Shown one piece after another: positions 36,162-64,000 of a stretch of DNA of 64,000 nt. How positions within the stretch are numbered: position 1 is the stretch's first letter; each line of letters begins with the position of its first letter. Origin of the DNA: Elephas maximus indicus (Eukaryota; Chordata; Mammalia; Proboscidea; Elephantidae); assembly GCF_024166365.1 (NCBI RefSeq), contig NC_064831.1, positions 50,407,768-50,471,767 of the forward strand, in the 5' to 3' direction. A program made the position numbers and the translations under genes. The notes under the pieces were generated by a model, which was given only the letters and a program-made list of their open reading frames with translations, did not search any database and was not told where the DNA came from.

Positions 36162-36363
36162 GGAGAACTGGTGGCACAGTGATTAAAGTGCTCAGCTGTT
36201 AACCGAAAGGTCTTTGGTTCAAACCCACAAGCTGCTCCACAGGAGAGAGATGTGGCAGGCTGTTTCGGTAAAGATTTACAGACTTGGAACCCCTCTGGGG
36301 CAGTTCTACCCTGTTCTGTAGGGTCGCTGAGTCAGAATCTACTTGAAGGAAATGGGTTTGGGA
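36162..36363 (+). mobile_element. AfroSINE, long subtype
   Basis: GGAGAACTGGTGGCACAGTG to CAGAATCTACTTGAAGGAAA. Confidence 0.88.
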
Positions 36364-36391
36364 TTTATTCTCCATTATGTCACTGTCGTTG

Positions 36392-36486
36392 CTGTTAGGT
36401 TCCGTAGAGTTGATTCCGACTCCTAGCGGCCCCATGCGACAGAGTAGAGCTGCCCCATAGGGCTCCCTAGGCTATAACCTTTACGG
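36392..36486 (-). mobile_element. AfroSINE, tail part (split by another SINE)
   Basis: GTTAGGTTCCGTAGAGTTGA to CTAGGCTATAACCTTTACGG. It resumes at 36703 with AACCTTTAGGGTAGCAGATT and ends near 36757. Confidence 0.85.
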
Positions 36487-36702
36487 AGAGGGGCCCTGGT
36501 GGTGCAGTGGTTAAAGTACTCCACTGCTAACCAAAAGGTTGGCGATTCAAACTCACTAGCTGCTCCACGGGAGAAAGGTGCAGCAGTCTGCTTCCATAAA
36601 GATCCAAGCCTTGGAAACCCTATGGGGCAGTTCTGCTCTGTCTACAGGGTTGCTAGGAGCCAGAAGTCAACTCTACAGCCAATGGGTTGTTTTTTCTTTT
36701 TT
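36487..36702 (+). mobile_element. AfroSINE inserted into an antisense AfroSINE
   Basis: GGGGCCCTGGTGGTGCAGTG to AGAAGTCAACTCTACAGCC. TAACCTTTA is duplicated on both sides. Confidence 0.9.
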
Positions 36703-36862
36703 TAACCTTTAGGGTAGCAGATTGCCAGGTCTTTCTCCCCTGGAGTTGTACTGCCAAGGTTCTTTATTTTGTCACTAACTCCTCTCATTCCTGTAATAGG
36801 AGAACAAAGCTTTTGTAATGGGATAGGTCGCTGGAGTAAACTCCACTCTGGGAAAAGGACGT

Positions 36863-37188
36863 GGGCTAACAGCTGTACCAAGGCATCAACAGCGTCCTGT
36901 GGATCCTGATGGGCTAACAGCTGTACCAAGGCATCAACAGCATCTTGTGGATCCTGATGGGCTAACAGCTGTACTAAGATCTCAACAGTGCCCTGGGGGG
37001 TCCCAATGAGCTAACAGCTGTACCAAGTTCTCAACAGTGCCCTGGGGATCCCAATGGGCTAATAGCTGTACTAAGGTCTCAACAGTGCCCTGGGGATCCC
37101 AATGAGCTAAACAGCTGTTCTAAGGTATGAACAGCATCCTGGGCATCCTGATGGGCTAACAGCTGTACTGAGGTTTCAGCAGATCCTG
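36863..37188 (+). repeat. 48-bp minisatellite, about 6.7 copies
   Basis: Units start at about 36863, 36911, 36959, 37008, 37056, 37104 and 37153. Each begins GGGCTAACAGCTGTACYAAG or a close variant and contains CAACAG and GATCC. The two leftmost units are nearly identical, so they are the youngest. The unit length is mostly 48 or 49 bases. Confidence 0.92.
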
Positions 37189-39327
37189 AAAGGGGGTGGG
37201 GAGGGCGAGAGGCCTGCAGAGACTGGGAGGGGAAGTTGGGAGAACTCTAGTCCATTTTTAACAACTCCCCAATTTTGCCCTGAGCTTGCCTAGTTTGTAG
37301 ACAGGCAACCCATTTAAAGCCAGAATTATTGGGTTGGGATTTCTGGAAGGCCTAAAGAAAGTGGCTTCTGGTTCACTCTCCCTCTCACGGTACCGTGGAG
37401 AACCAGGCTGAGGCTGAGCAGGCTGATTAGGGACGGGTAGCTGGGAACGGCACCAATGCGAAAGGGGGAAAGAAAGTGTGCTTTTCTGGTTTAGGAAACC
37501 TGCTGACATAGGGATGCCACCGTTTCTCTGCAGAAATACTGGCTTCAGTGGACAAAATCCAGCCACAATCAAGCTAATTGAATGCACAAATGTAATATTT
37601 TTCCAGGGCACCTCCAATTTAATGCTTGATGAAATCGTGTCTTTCCCATATATTTACAAAAGCTTTTCTTCATCCAGAAATGTCTGTTAAAATTGCTTAT
37701 AGATGCTGAGATAGCAAATTACTCTTCTAATGTAACGAGATAAGTCATCTCTAGAAACTTTGCTTGCTCAAATGTACTCGCCTAAGAGAAATCAGGCTAC
37801 AGACTCTTCAATAAACAGAATGAACAAGTAGAACTTGATGGCTGTAGCATGTTCTACCTCAGTGCTAAGGGATGCTAAAAATCACTCCCTCTCTCTCTCT
37901 CTCACGGCGGAGTTTCCATTTTGGTAGTTGATGGGAAAAGCAGGTCAAAAAAAACTGATGTGGATAAGAAGCCAAAACCGTTTGTCAAAATATAGGGAGA
38001 GGCTTGGAGATTGGAGTCATTTAAAGACTAAAAATCGATTTAAAAGATTTCTGTCTTCAATTCGTTTTTCTTGCTAAATGTGGCCGCTTCCTCAGTCTGG
38101 TTTTCCCTGCTTTAGCGGTCTTTACTGATAACTTACACCACAGGAACATCACATACAGGGGAAGATTCACATAGAGTCATCTGAGTGTAGACCAGTAAGA
38201 TGGGCCCCGATATCAAGAGTCCACAGAAAAGATGAGATCTTGAGAGGGTCATCTATTTGATTCCCAGTAAGACTAGTCTTCCAGCTTTTTAATTTGGAAA
38301 TAAACCCTGTAGCAAAAGGTCTAATAAGCAAAGGGCCTGATCAGCCCTTTCACACACGCCTAGGCAGGGGCGCCATGGAGGGCTGCCATGTATGGCTGCT
38401 CAGGTTGTACACAGCATGACTTCAGGGAAGATGCCATTTACGGACTACAATGTGAAGCTGCTGACTGGAGTTGTGCAACATGACAGCTCTGCCCAGCCCC
38501 ACCGCCCAGGTCAGGAAAAAAAAATCATATTCTTATTGGCAGCATTATAGTGCAATATGTTTCCATGGTTATACCACACGCACGGTTGTTCATTTCTCGG
38601 AGAAGAAAATAAGTTCTCATTCTGACATGAGCTCACAAAAGCTTAAAGCCTCCTTGATAGCCTTTTCCTTCTCTTTGCAAAGTAATTTGGGGGGAATATT
38701 CAAGCCTCCAGGTGGCTCTCTTCAAGAAATGGTTTGGGCAATGTGATGAGGAGGAAAGGTTGGAGCCTAGAAGAAAAGGCCATATTCCAGGTGCCCTTTC
38801 TGTCAACTTTGGAAAACACTAAGAAACCACTGCCCCACCATTCAGGGGAAGACAGCGAAGAGCTGTGGAATGGCTCTCCAGGAGTCTTTCCCTCCAGCGG
38901 GTCCAGCCCAGGTGGGCCAATGGCCAGGCTGTCCTGGAGCTTGGACGGTGGGGCTGGGTGCAGAAGCCCTACACACCCTTGCTGTACTGCCTTCCTTCTC
39001 TATCGCCTTTCCCTCTGCAGCCTGAATGGCACTTTACAGACAGGGAGACACAAAGCCTAAATGCTTCCTGGCCGCCTCTGCCCAGCTCCAGCAACTCTGA
39101 GTCCAACACGATAACTTGGGATTAAACAGGAAGGTCTTGTTTCTTATGCAGTTGCTTGAACTCTGCCCCAAACACACAGAAAAGTATATTTTGGGATTTG
39201 GGGCATCAGTTGTAATATGCAGTGTATGACACATTTGCTAAAACAACCTATTTTTGTATAACCTGATTTTTAAAGAATGCTTCATTGGTCAAACCGGCAC
39301 TTTATGGGCTACTAGCGATTCGAGGAG
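37189..39327. other. Repeat-poor intergenic stretch
   Basis: Over 2 kb without a recognised transposon; a short CT repeat lies at 37889-37902. No gene was recognised. Confidence 0.45.
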
Positions 39328-39426
39328 GAGCCCTGGTGGTGCAGTAGTTAACTGCTTAGCTGCTAACCAAAAGGTTAACATTTCGAACCCAACAGCTCCT
39401 CCACGGGAGGAAGATGTGGCAGTCTG
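39328..39426 (+). mobile_element. AfroSINE 5' half
   Basis: GGAGCCCTGGTGGTGCAGTA to AGATGTGGCAGTCTGCCTG. It stops mid-body where an inverted copy begins. Confidence 0.88.
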
Positions 39427-39604
39427 CCTGAATCCAACTCATAGCGACCCTGTAGGACAGAGTAGTACTGCCCCATAGGGTTTTCAAGGCCGTAATCTTT
39501 ATAGAAGCAGACTGCCACATCTTTCTTCCATAGAGCAGCTGGATTCGAACCGCCAACCTTTTCATTAGCAGCCAAGAACTTAACCATTACACCATCAGGG
39601 CTCC
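39427..39604 (-). mobile_element. AfroSINE, inverted next to the previous copy
   Basis: AATCCAACTCATAGCGACCC to TTACACCATCAGGGCTCC. Its head is the inverse of the neighbour's head, giving a long hairpin. Confidence 0.9.
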
Positions 39605-39637
39605 TTATAAACATATATAGATATATAAATACACATG

Positions 39638-39815
39638 CTGTTAGGTGCCATCAAGACGGCTTTGACTCACAGTGACCCCATGGAGAACAGAATGAAACAT
39701 TGCACGATCCTGCGCCCGCCATTCTCACAATCTTTGTATCCTAGAGCCCATGTTGCAGCCACTGTGTCAGTCAATCTCACTGAGGGTCTTCCTCCTTTTT
39801 GCTGATCTTCTACTT
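39638..39815 (-). mobile_element. RTE LINE 3' end
   Basis: TGTTAGGTGCCATCAAGACG, GCAGCCACTGTGTCAGTCAA and GAGGGTCTTCCTCCTTTTTG are antisense RTE tail and C-terminal coding sequence. Confidence 0.85.
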
Positions 39816-40367
39816 CACACATATTCACTTACTATGCAGAGTCTATCAACTATCCGTGAAAGGATGTACCAGATGCCACTTGCTGGTAGGGACAGACACT
39901 GGTGTTTGAGGAGTGGGAGACATAATTTTCACTGTATATGTGTACCAGTTTCATGAATTACCTATTATTCATTATCAGAACCTGAAGAGTCTGCTTGGAG
40001 AGCTTTCTCCCAACTGTGAAACTTCACCTTAGATTTTAGGGGCAGCTCAAACGTTCTCTTCTGTGGCATCTTCCTCGTTCCTCCCAGCCAAAAGCAATCA
40101 CTTTCTTCTCTGTGCTCCTAATCCACTTTTTTAGACCTCAATTATGAGAATGCTATAGCCTGACTCACTGACAGGTGAATTCTGAAGGCTTATAGAAATA
40201 CTTGCAATATTTGCTAAACAGTATCTACCATTGGTGTCCCCACTCTTCCCAGTTTGAGGCCACGACTGAAGCTGGCTTTCACCTAACTTACCTGTAGAAA
40301 GATGAGTAGGTAAGGGGTCATTCTGGGATTTTTATACCCACAGGTACTATTACCTCCTGGGCATGTT

Positions 40368-40675
40368 GTTGTTGTTAGGTGCCGACAAGTTGGTTCCAAC
40401 TCATAGCAACCCTATGTGCAATAGAACAAAACACTGCCCAGTCCTGCGCCATCCTCTCGATCATTGTTATGCTTGAGCCCATTGTTCCAGCCACTGTGTC
40501 AGTCCATCTTGTTGAGGGTCTTCCTCTTTTCCACTGACCCTCTACTTTACTACACATGATGTCCTTCTCCAGGGACTGACCTCTCCTGATAACACGTTCA
40601 AAGTATGTGACGCAAAGTCTCACCATCCTTCTAAGGAGCATTCTGGCTGTACTTCTTCCCAGAGAGATTTGTTCA
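40368..40675 (-). mobile_element. RTE LINE 3' end
   Basis: GTTGTTGTTAGGTGCCGACA opens the antisense tail, then TTGAGGGTCTTCCTCTTTTC and TTCTCCAGGGACTGACC follow. It is 5'-truncated and lies just downstream of the ANXA2 3' end. Confidence 0.9.
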
Positions 40676-40689
40676 TAGAACTTTCTGTG

Positions 40690-40865
40690 ATGAGGGAAAT
40701 GCTCTCTACTTACTCCGTCCAATGCACTGGCTGCTAACCCCATGTGGATACTCAGTACTTGAAATGTGGACAATATCACTGAGGAACTGAATTTTTAATT
40801 TTATTTAAACAGCCCCATCTGGATAGTGGTTATTGTATTGGACAGCTTTGTTCTAGAGCTTTCTT
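40690..40865 (-). mobile_element. hAT/Charlie-like DNA transposon relic in the ANXA2 3' flank
   Basis: The minus strand has CTGTCCAATACAATAACCAC near its start and a GTACTGAGTATCCACATGGG-type end, as in common mammalian 'GCTGTCCAATA' non-autonomous DNA transposons. The family name was not resolved. It overlaps the possible distal 3' UTR. Confidence 0.55.
40800..40805 (-). terminator. Possible distal ANXA2 polyadenylation signal
   Basis: Reads TTTAAATAAAATTAAA on the minus strand. It lies inside a decayed DNA-transposon relic. The long human 3' UTR form, as I remember it, ends in an A-rich AATAAAAT run in an apparently orthologous copy of that relic. Use of this site is inferred. Confidence 0.5.
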
Positions 40866-40959
40866 TCTCTAGGGACAGAATGACCCACAAACCATACAAT
40901 CCCTAAGCAGGTTAAATTTTCAAGCAATTAAATTGTAACCAAGATGAACAACCTAGTTG

Positions 40960-41227
40960 TTTCTAACATAAAAATTCAGTTTATTTATCTGTTTATGACA
41001 CAGTACACAAAGGCAAGTGTTTCACATCATGGAAGTCACTCCCAACTTCTTGGAATGTTCATGTCTTTGGCTAAAAGGAAAGGCTAGCCAGGAAAGCCAG
41101 GCAACACTGAGGCCACTAAAATGGGGGGCGGGGGAGGCAGGGGCTGTTAGTTGCAAGCTGATTTTCTAGAACTGTTAGCTGGAAGCATAGGAAGCACCAC
41201 TGCTGGGCACTCATGCCGTCCCGGGCT
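40960..41227 (-). other. ANXA2: ANXA2 3' UTR (proximal form)
   Basis: The sequence after the stop codon resembles the human ANXA2 3' UTR as I recall it, including the stretches around CCAGCTAACAG, GAACATTCCAAG and GTGTCATAAACAGAT. It ends at a canonical poly(A) signal. The precise cleavage position is inferred, about 20 bases past the signal. Confidence 0.85.
40980..40985 (-). terminator. ANXA2 proximal polyadenylation signal AATAAA
   Basis: Reads AATAAACTGAATTT on the minus strand, about 245 bases after the stop codon. The human gene has the same hexamer in the same context, as recalled. Confidence 0.85.
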
Positions 41228-59859
<18,632 letters not shown>

Positions 59860-60075
59860 TGAAACCACCTACAGGGCAGTTCTACTCTATCACATGGGGT
59901 TACTATGAGTTGGAATCAACTCGACAGCGCCTAACAACAACTTTACATTAGGAAAATTGCTGTTTATAAAGGCATTTTTTCCTTCTACTTAACTTTATTG
60001 CTCCAATCTAAAAATACTGAAGAATCTCAACACAATACAATTATATCCTGTAACCCTAATTCTAATATTTCCCTT
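59860..60075 (+). repeat. 5'-truncated AfroSINE plus downstream sequence (copy 1 of a duplication)
   Basis: It contains an AfroSINE 3' end (59860-59941) followed by about 130 bases that recur, diverged, after the AfroSINE at 61196. It ends in A-rich sequence (ATCAAAAAATAAAG). Confidence 0.7.
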
Positions 60076-60094
60076 TATCAAAAAATAAAGGGAA

Positions 60095-60390
60095 AATGTG
60101 TCGAATAAAAAGACCTTGGTGAAATAAATGTTCCTTTGTCCGTATAACAGTATACTATGCAGCCAGTTAAAATGATGGTTTAAGGTATTGACACGGAAAA
60201 ACGTCAATTCACAATACACTGCTAAGTAAAAAGATAGCTCGCAAAGCACTGCACGGATATAACCCCGTTCCTGTAAAACGCCAACACACATAAAACATAT
60301 AGAAGCCTTACATGAAAAACTTAACACCGATCATCTGAGTGGTGTGATTATGGATAAGTAAAAATATTTTTAAATCATCTATGCTTTCCA
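60095..60390 (+). mobile_element. Old L1 3' region
   Basis: TACTATGCAGCCAGTTAAAA, GCAAAGCACTGCACGGATAT and CTGAGTGGTGTGATTATGG are standard L1 3' UTR landmarks. It is interrupted by the AfroSINE at 60392 and may end near 60630. Confidence 0.7.
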
Positions 60391-60391
60391 C

Positions 60392-60603
60392 AGGAGTCCC
60401 TGGGTGGTACAAACGATTAACATGCTCAGCTGCTAACCAAAAAGTTGAAGGTTCAAGTCTACCCAGAAGTGCCTCAGGTGAAAGGTCTGTCAATCCACTT
60501 CCAAAAAACTCAGCCATTGAAGACCCTACAGAGCAGAGCTCTGCTCTGACACACGTGGGGTCTCCATGAGTCAGAGCTGACCGATGGCCACCGGTTGTTT
60601 TTA
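60392..60603 (+). mobile_element. AfroSINE (LFSINE-like subtype), ANXA2 intron 3
   Basis: AGGAGTCCCTGGGTGGTACA to AGAGCTGACCGATGGCCACC. Confidence 0.85.
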
Positions 60604-61195
60604 TACTTTCGACGTTCACCATAATGACCACATACAGGGTCTCTTAATTACAACGAAAGACACGCAGCTTCCTATATTGATCTAGAATCAACTAGTGACT
60701 TCACCTCAAGAGATTTCAGCGTAGTTCTAAATATTTTATCTAGGGTAAAACACACTATGCATTAAAATTAGGAACTGCATAGACCATATTTTTATGCAAA
60801 TAACACGCACCTTCTACATTTGTTTGCCAGTAGTCCAAGCGGAGTCATGGTTTTTCCCACCATCTAGATAAGGAGAGATCTGGGCAGTTTTCCTTTATTT
60901 TCCAACAAGTTGGTCTTCACAAGAGGGCCCCCTGCGCCCCTGATCTCACACCAATGAAATCCACCCTCTTGGTACAGTCACTGCTCCCTTGGAGCGCTGA
61001 CAGGTATAATCGAGTTCTAACTTCCCTTTAGTTTCACTCCGACATGGGCAAGATGGATTTCTCCACAGACCCCTTAAGTTTATGAGGCTACTTCAGTGGA
61101 CGTGGGTCTGGGCATGTGTAAGTGTGCGCCCACCCAGACATATACTTTCCCCCTTTTCTTTCTGTCTCAAAAATTCTATGGCTCTAACTATATTA

Positions 61196-61376
61196 AGGAG
61201 CCCTGATGGCACAATGGTTAAGTGTTTAGCTGCTAACCAAAAGGTGGCTCCATGGGAGAAAGACCTGGAAATCTGCTCCTGTAAAGATTACAGCCTAGAA
61301 AAACCCTATAGGGCTGTTCTACTCTGTCACATGGGGTCACTATGAACTGAAATCGACTCAACAGCACCTAACAACA
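61196..61376 (+). mobile_element. AfroSINE (ANXA2 intron 3)
   Basis: AGGAGCCCTGATGGCACAAT to AATCGACTCAACAGCACCTA; the sequence after it (61377-61510) is shared with copy 1 at 59942. Confidence 0.9.
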
Positions 61377-61590
61377 TGTTAGAAAAACCACTGTTTATAA
61401 GGTGTTTTTGCCTTGTACTTAACTTTATTACCCAAATCTAAAAATGCCAAAGGACCTCAACAAAATACAACTATATCCTCTAACCTCAATTCTAAAATCT
61501 CCTGAAATCAATTTAGGGGCCCCTGACTTGAATGCATACCAGAAACAGTGACCCATAAAAAATGATTCTTTCTTGGAAACAAATGTAAAG

Positions 61591-61740
61591 TTTATGTTTG
61601 TGCCAGAATGTGATCCCTGGCCAACCTGCATTAGAATCCCACAGTCCCCTGGGCCCCACCTGAGACCTACTCGTTAAGACTTTCTAGGGCTTGGGGCCCA
61701 GGAAGCAGTATTTCAACAAGCTCTCTGGTGATGACTGAAA
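61591..61740 (-). mobile_element. hAT-Charlie relic (MER5A/MER20-like)
   Basis: CAACCTGCATTAGAATCCCA and AGTATTTCAACAAGCTCTCTG with TGGTGATGA are in the expected order. Confidence 0.55.
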
Positions 61741-63026
61741 GGCATAACTGTGGCTGGGGAAGGCAAAGGTCTTCACAAATCCACCGAAACAGGTCCATCA
61801 GCTGCTTCTGTGAGGTGCAGAGTCTACTACAATCTTAGGGAAAGTCCCAGGGAAGAGGCAGCACCTAAGAAGAGCTCATTCCACAAAACACCGTGCAATC
61901 CCAAGCTCTCTGTCAACAAAACAGCTCTTTGCCTTTTCTTCCACAGCAGCTAGATGTTAAGCGTCCAGCTAGCAGAGTCAGAATTCAATCCAATTATTGG
62001 AAATCCCCATAAATAGCTTGGGGTGGTTAACCTGAATCTCACCTGGGAGGCTGAAGTCTAAAGGAATCTAAGTGTATTTCACCTAAATGATTTACCAAGC
62101 AAACAGCCTGCTGAGATGCAGCATCTCAAGTGCTGGGAGACTTTCCAAGTGAACAATCTGATCCAGTCCACAAATGCTGACTCCAGAAACTACAGAGAAA
62201 TTAAATGGAGGCTCCTTCTGCAAGTGGAAGGTCCCCAGACCCTGTCCTCCATCAGCTATTTCTCCCAAGCCCATTGTCTGCATGTTTCAAACTGAACTGG
62301 AAAAAGGACAAAATCGTGGGGCCCAGGATCAATGGCCTAGTCTAACCCACTTAAGACATAAATCTGCTCACTCCTAAGTCATAACACCAGAAGGCATGCA
62401 CTGCCAGTGGGATATAACCTTCTTATCTTCAGAACACTGCTGCTTCCTCACCACCCGCCACCATGTCTGGTGAGGTGGCTTGTTCCTGTGGAAACAGCTT
62501 GGTACAGGTGGAAGCTGCCAGGTCACGCGGTCACTCACCACTTGTGCCCAGGATGCAGCTGAAGGATGAGGACGGGCCACTCAGCTACCTATGTCAGCAC
62601 AATTATTGTCAGCAATGGCAGACTGCCAGCGCTACAAAAGCTCTGAATCTAACGCAGTTCCTGACAGCAGGCACAGACGCCCAGGAGAGGAGATGCTGCC
62701 TCTCTGGATTTGCACTTGCAGATACTCACGTTCCAGTGCACAGGGAAGTGTTTGCTGTGGGGGGGTGGGGAGCAGGGGCTACAATAAACTGCAAAAGCAT
62801 AGAGAATGCAACCAACCTGGATAATGCTTCCTTTGCCTATTCCATTCCATTCTCTTCTGTTCCATAGAGACGGTCACAAAGTAATACAAGTAAAGGCCCA
62901 CACTGGGAAGAGTGATGGGGGGGGTGGTCCCCACAGAATGACGGTAAGAACTCAGCAAACTCTGTTACCCAGGCAGATTTAAAAATTTTTCTTTTAAAAT
63001 TCTAATAAGAGACTTCCAGCGTAGCC

Positions 63027-63292
63027 ATGGCTAACGCTACCACCAACCCATGATAGCTGTGGCCGCTAGAGTTTGTGGACAAGTATACAGGACCAAGAAC
63101 TCACATTGTGATGAAGAGTGATGAGAAAATTGTTGGCTTCTAGGTTTTGATGACTTTGTCAATATGGTATTGGAAGACGTTACTGAGTTTGAAATCACAG
63201 CAGAAGGAAGAAGGATTACTAAATTAGATGAGGTTTTGCTAAATGGAAATAATAGAACGATGCTTGGTGCTGGAGGAGAAGGCCCTGAAGTA
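63027..63292 (+). pseudogene. LSM5: LSM5 processed pseudogene
   Basis: LSM5 is a small Sm-like protein of the LSM1-7 and LSM2-8 rings, which act in mRNA decay and in U6 snRNA binding. This intronless copy lies antisense in ANXA2 intron 3. It reads MANATTNP, then two in-frame stops, then a degraded PLEFVDK...HIVMKSDEKIVG. A deletion of about four bases shifts the frame, after which GFDDFVNMVLEDVTEFEIT and LLNGNN...GGEGPEV are clear. The stop codon is lost (TGG). The downstream sequence looks like retained 3' UTR up to an AfroSINE at 63583. No introns are present, as expected for a retrocopy. It cannot encode the protein. Confidence 0.9.
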
Positions 63293-63582
63293 TGGGTGGG
63301 TGTTCTTGACTTACGCTAGCTTGTCTTGTTCTATAAAGGCAACGAAATCGATTTTTTTTTTAACTTTTTAATCTTGAGATTCTATAGCAGTAACATTCCT
63401 GTTAAAGGGAAATGCTTTGAAGATGCATTGTAAATGCCTTTTTTTGTTAAGTTAATCATGATTACCTTAGAAAAAGAAGAGTAAACAATTTGCTGTTTGA
63501 AGACTAAAACAAAGGCAATTTTGGTTAAAAAATAACAGAAGTTAAAACGGTTTTTGAGATTGTTGAGGAACTGAGATACACA
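63293..63582 (+). pseudogene. Probable 3' UTR part of the LSM5 retrocopy
   Basis: A continuous, non-repeat AT-rich sequence follows the pseudogene reading frame directly. It resembles the LSM5 mRNA tail as I remember it, around TTGACTTACGCTAGCTTGTC and TTCTATAGCAGTAACATTCC. The limit at the SINE is certain. Sequence after the SINE (63790-63880) may be more of the same UTR. Confidence 0.6.
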
Positions 63583-63787
63583 TTTATCTGGGTGGCGCAA
63601 ATGGTTTGCCCTTGACTATAACCTAAAGGTCAGCAGTTGGAACCCACCCAGTGCGCCACAGAAGGCCTGGAGGTCTATTCCCGTAAAGGTGACAGCCAGG
63701 AAAACCCTGTGGAGCAGCTCTGCTCTGTAACACATGAGATCTCCATGAGTCGGAATCAACTCTATGGCAACGGGTTTGGTTTTGCTT
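63583..63787 (+). mobile_element. AfroSINE (LFSINE-like) inserted in the LSM5 pseudogene UTR
   Basis: TGGGTGGCGCAAATGGTTTG to GGAATCAACTCTATGGCAAC, tail GGTTTGGTTTTG. Confidence 0.85.
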
Positions 63788-64000
63788 CATGGAAAACGGC
63801 ATAATGGGATTTTGAAGCATTTGCTCCTTGAATGAAAACAGTCAGCTAATCCAATCGGCTATCCACAAAAATGTTTTTTTCAACAGTTGGGTCTGATGGG
63901 GTGTGCAGAAAGGCCAGCCAGTGTTCTAAATGCTAGCCAGCCTGAAACAGTGACTTTGCTAAGTGAATGGTGCCGGAAGCCCCACCAACAGTGGAGCTCA

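Noticed and set aside
36863-37188. CRISPR-like array
   Set aside because: The repeats are directly adjacent without spacers and this is mammalian DNA; it is a minisatellite.
40375-40779. 134-codon minus-strand frame near the ANXA2 3' end
   Set aside because: It is the RTE tail joined to transposon relic sequence; it contains RTE residues such as KRGRPSTRWTD.
59995-60327. 110-codon minus-strand frame in ANXA2 intron 3
   Set aside because: It reads antisense through an old L1 3' region and the duplicated segment, with no family resemblance.
62463-62867. 134-codon frame on the plus strand in ANXA2 intron 3
   Set aside because: No recognisable domain, no splice context, and another long frame overlaps it. 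Chance is the simplest explanation.

Overview
This is mammalian nuclear DNA, almost certainly from an elephant or a close relative (Proboscidea, Afrotheria). The diagnostic signal is about 40 copies of the tRNA-headed, RTE-tailed AfroSINE (head like GGAGCCCTGGTGGC, tail like GAGTCGGAATCGACTCGA). These sit alongside the partner RTE LINE (RTE1_LA type, with AACAAC tails) and L1 3' ends. There are no bacterial features. Most short reading frames here are repeats or chance.

The only protein-coding gene recognised is ANXA2 (annexin A2). It lies on the minus strand, and ten coding exons are visible, with consensus splice sites and consistent phases. Exon 4 is at 58491-58585 and the terminal exon 13 at 41228-41287. 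Together they encode residues 50-339 of a 339-residue protein, so all four annexin repeats apart from the start of repeat I. Exons 1-3 and the promoter lie beyond the right edge. The 3' UTR holds a proximal AATAAA at 40980-40985. A possible distal AATAAA at 40800-40805 lies inside an old DNA-transposon relic.

Region 1-40.7 kb is the intergenic flank downstream of ANXA2. No gene was found there. It holds many AfroSINEs, a nearly full-length but broken RTE LINE (21228-24410, minus), an RTE 3' half with a 245-codon reverse-transcriptase frame (14785-15857, plus), and L1 relics. It also has a solo LTR inserted in an AfroSINE, a hAT-like element with terminal inverted repeats inside another AfroSINE, a 48-bp minisatellite, a local duplication, and single-copy stretches that could be regulatory.

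Region 41-64 kb is the ANXA2 body. Its introns carry AfroSINEs, two L1 3' ends with perfect target-site duplications, two MaLR-type LTRs and a CTCF-like motif. Intron 3 contains a processed pseudogene of LSM5 (63027 onward, plus strand) that was later hit by an AfroSINE.

I found no evidence of an undescribed biological system. The interesting content is the transposon history: nesting, possible 3' transduction, inverted SINE pairs and a transposon-derived poly(A) signal. A few candidate regulatory motifs also deserve checking. Comparisons with human or mouse sequences and with repeat families are from memory; nothing was searched.
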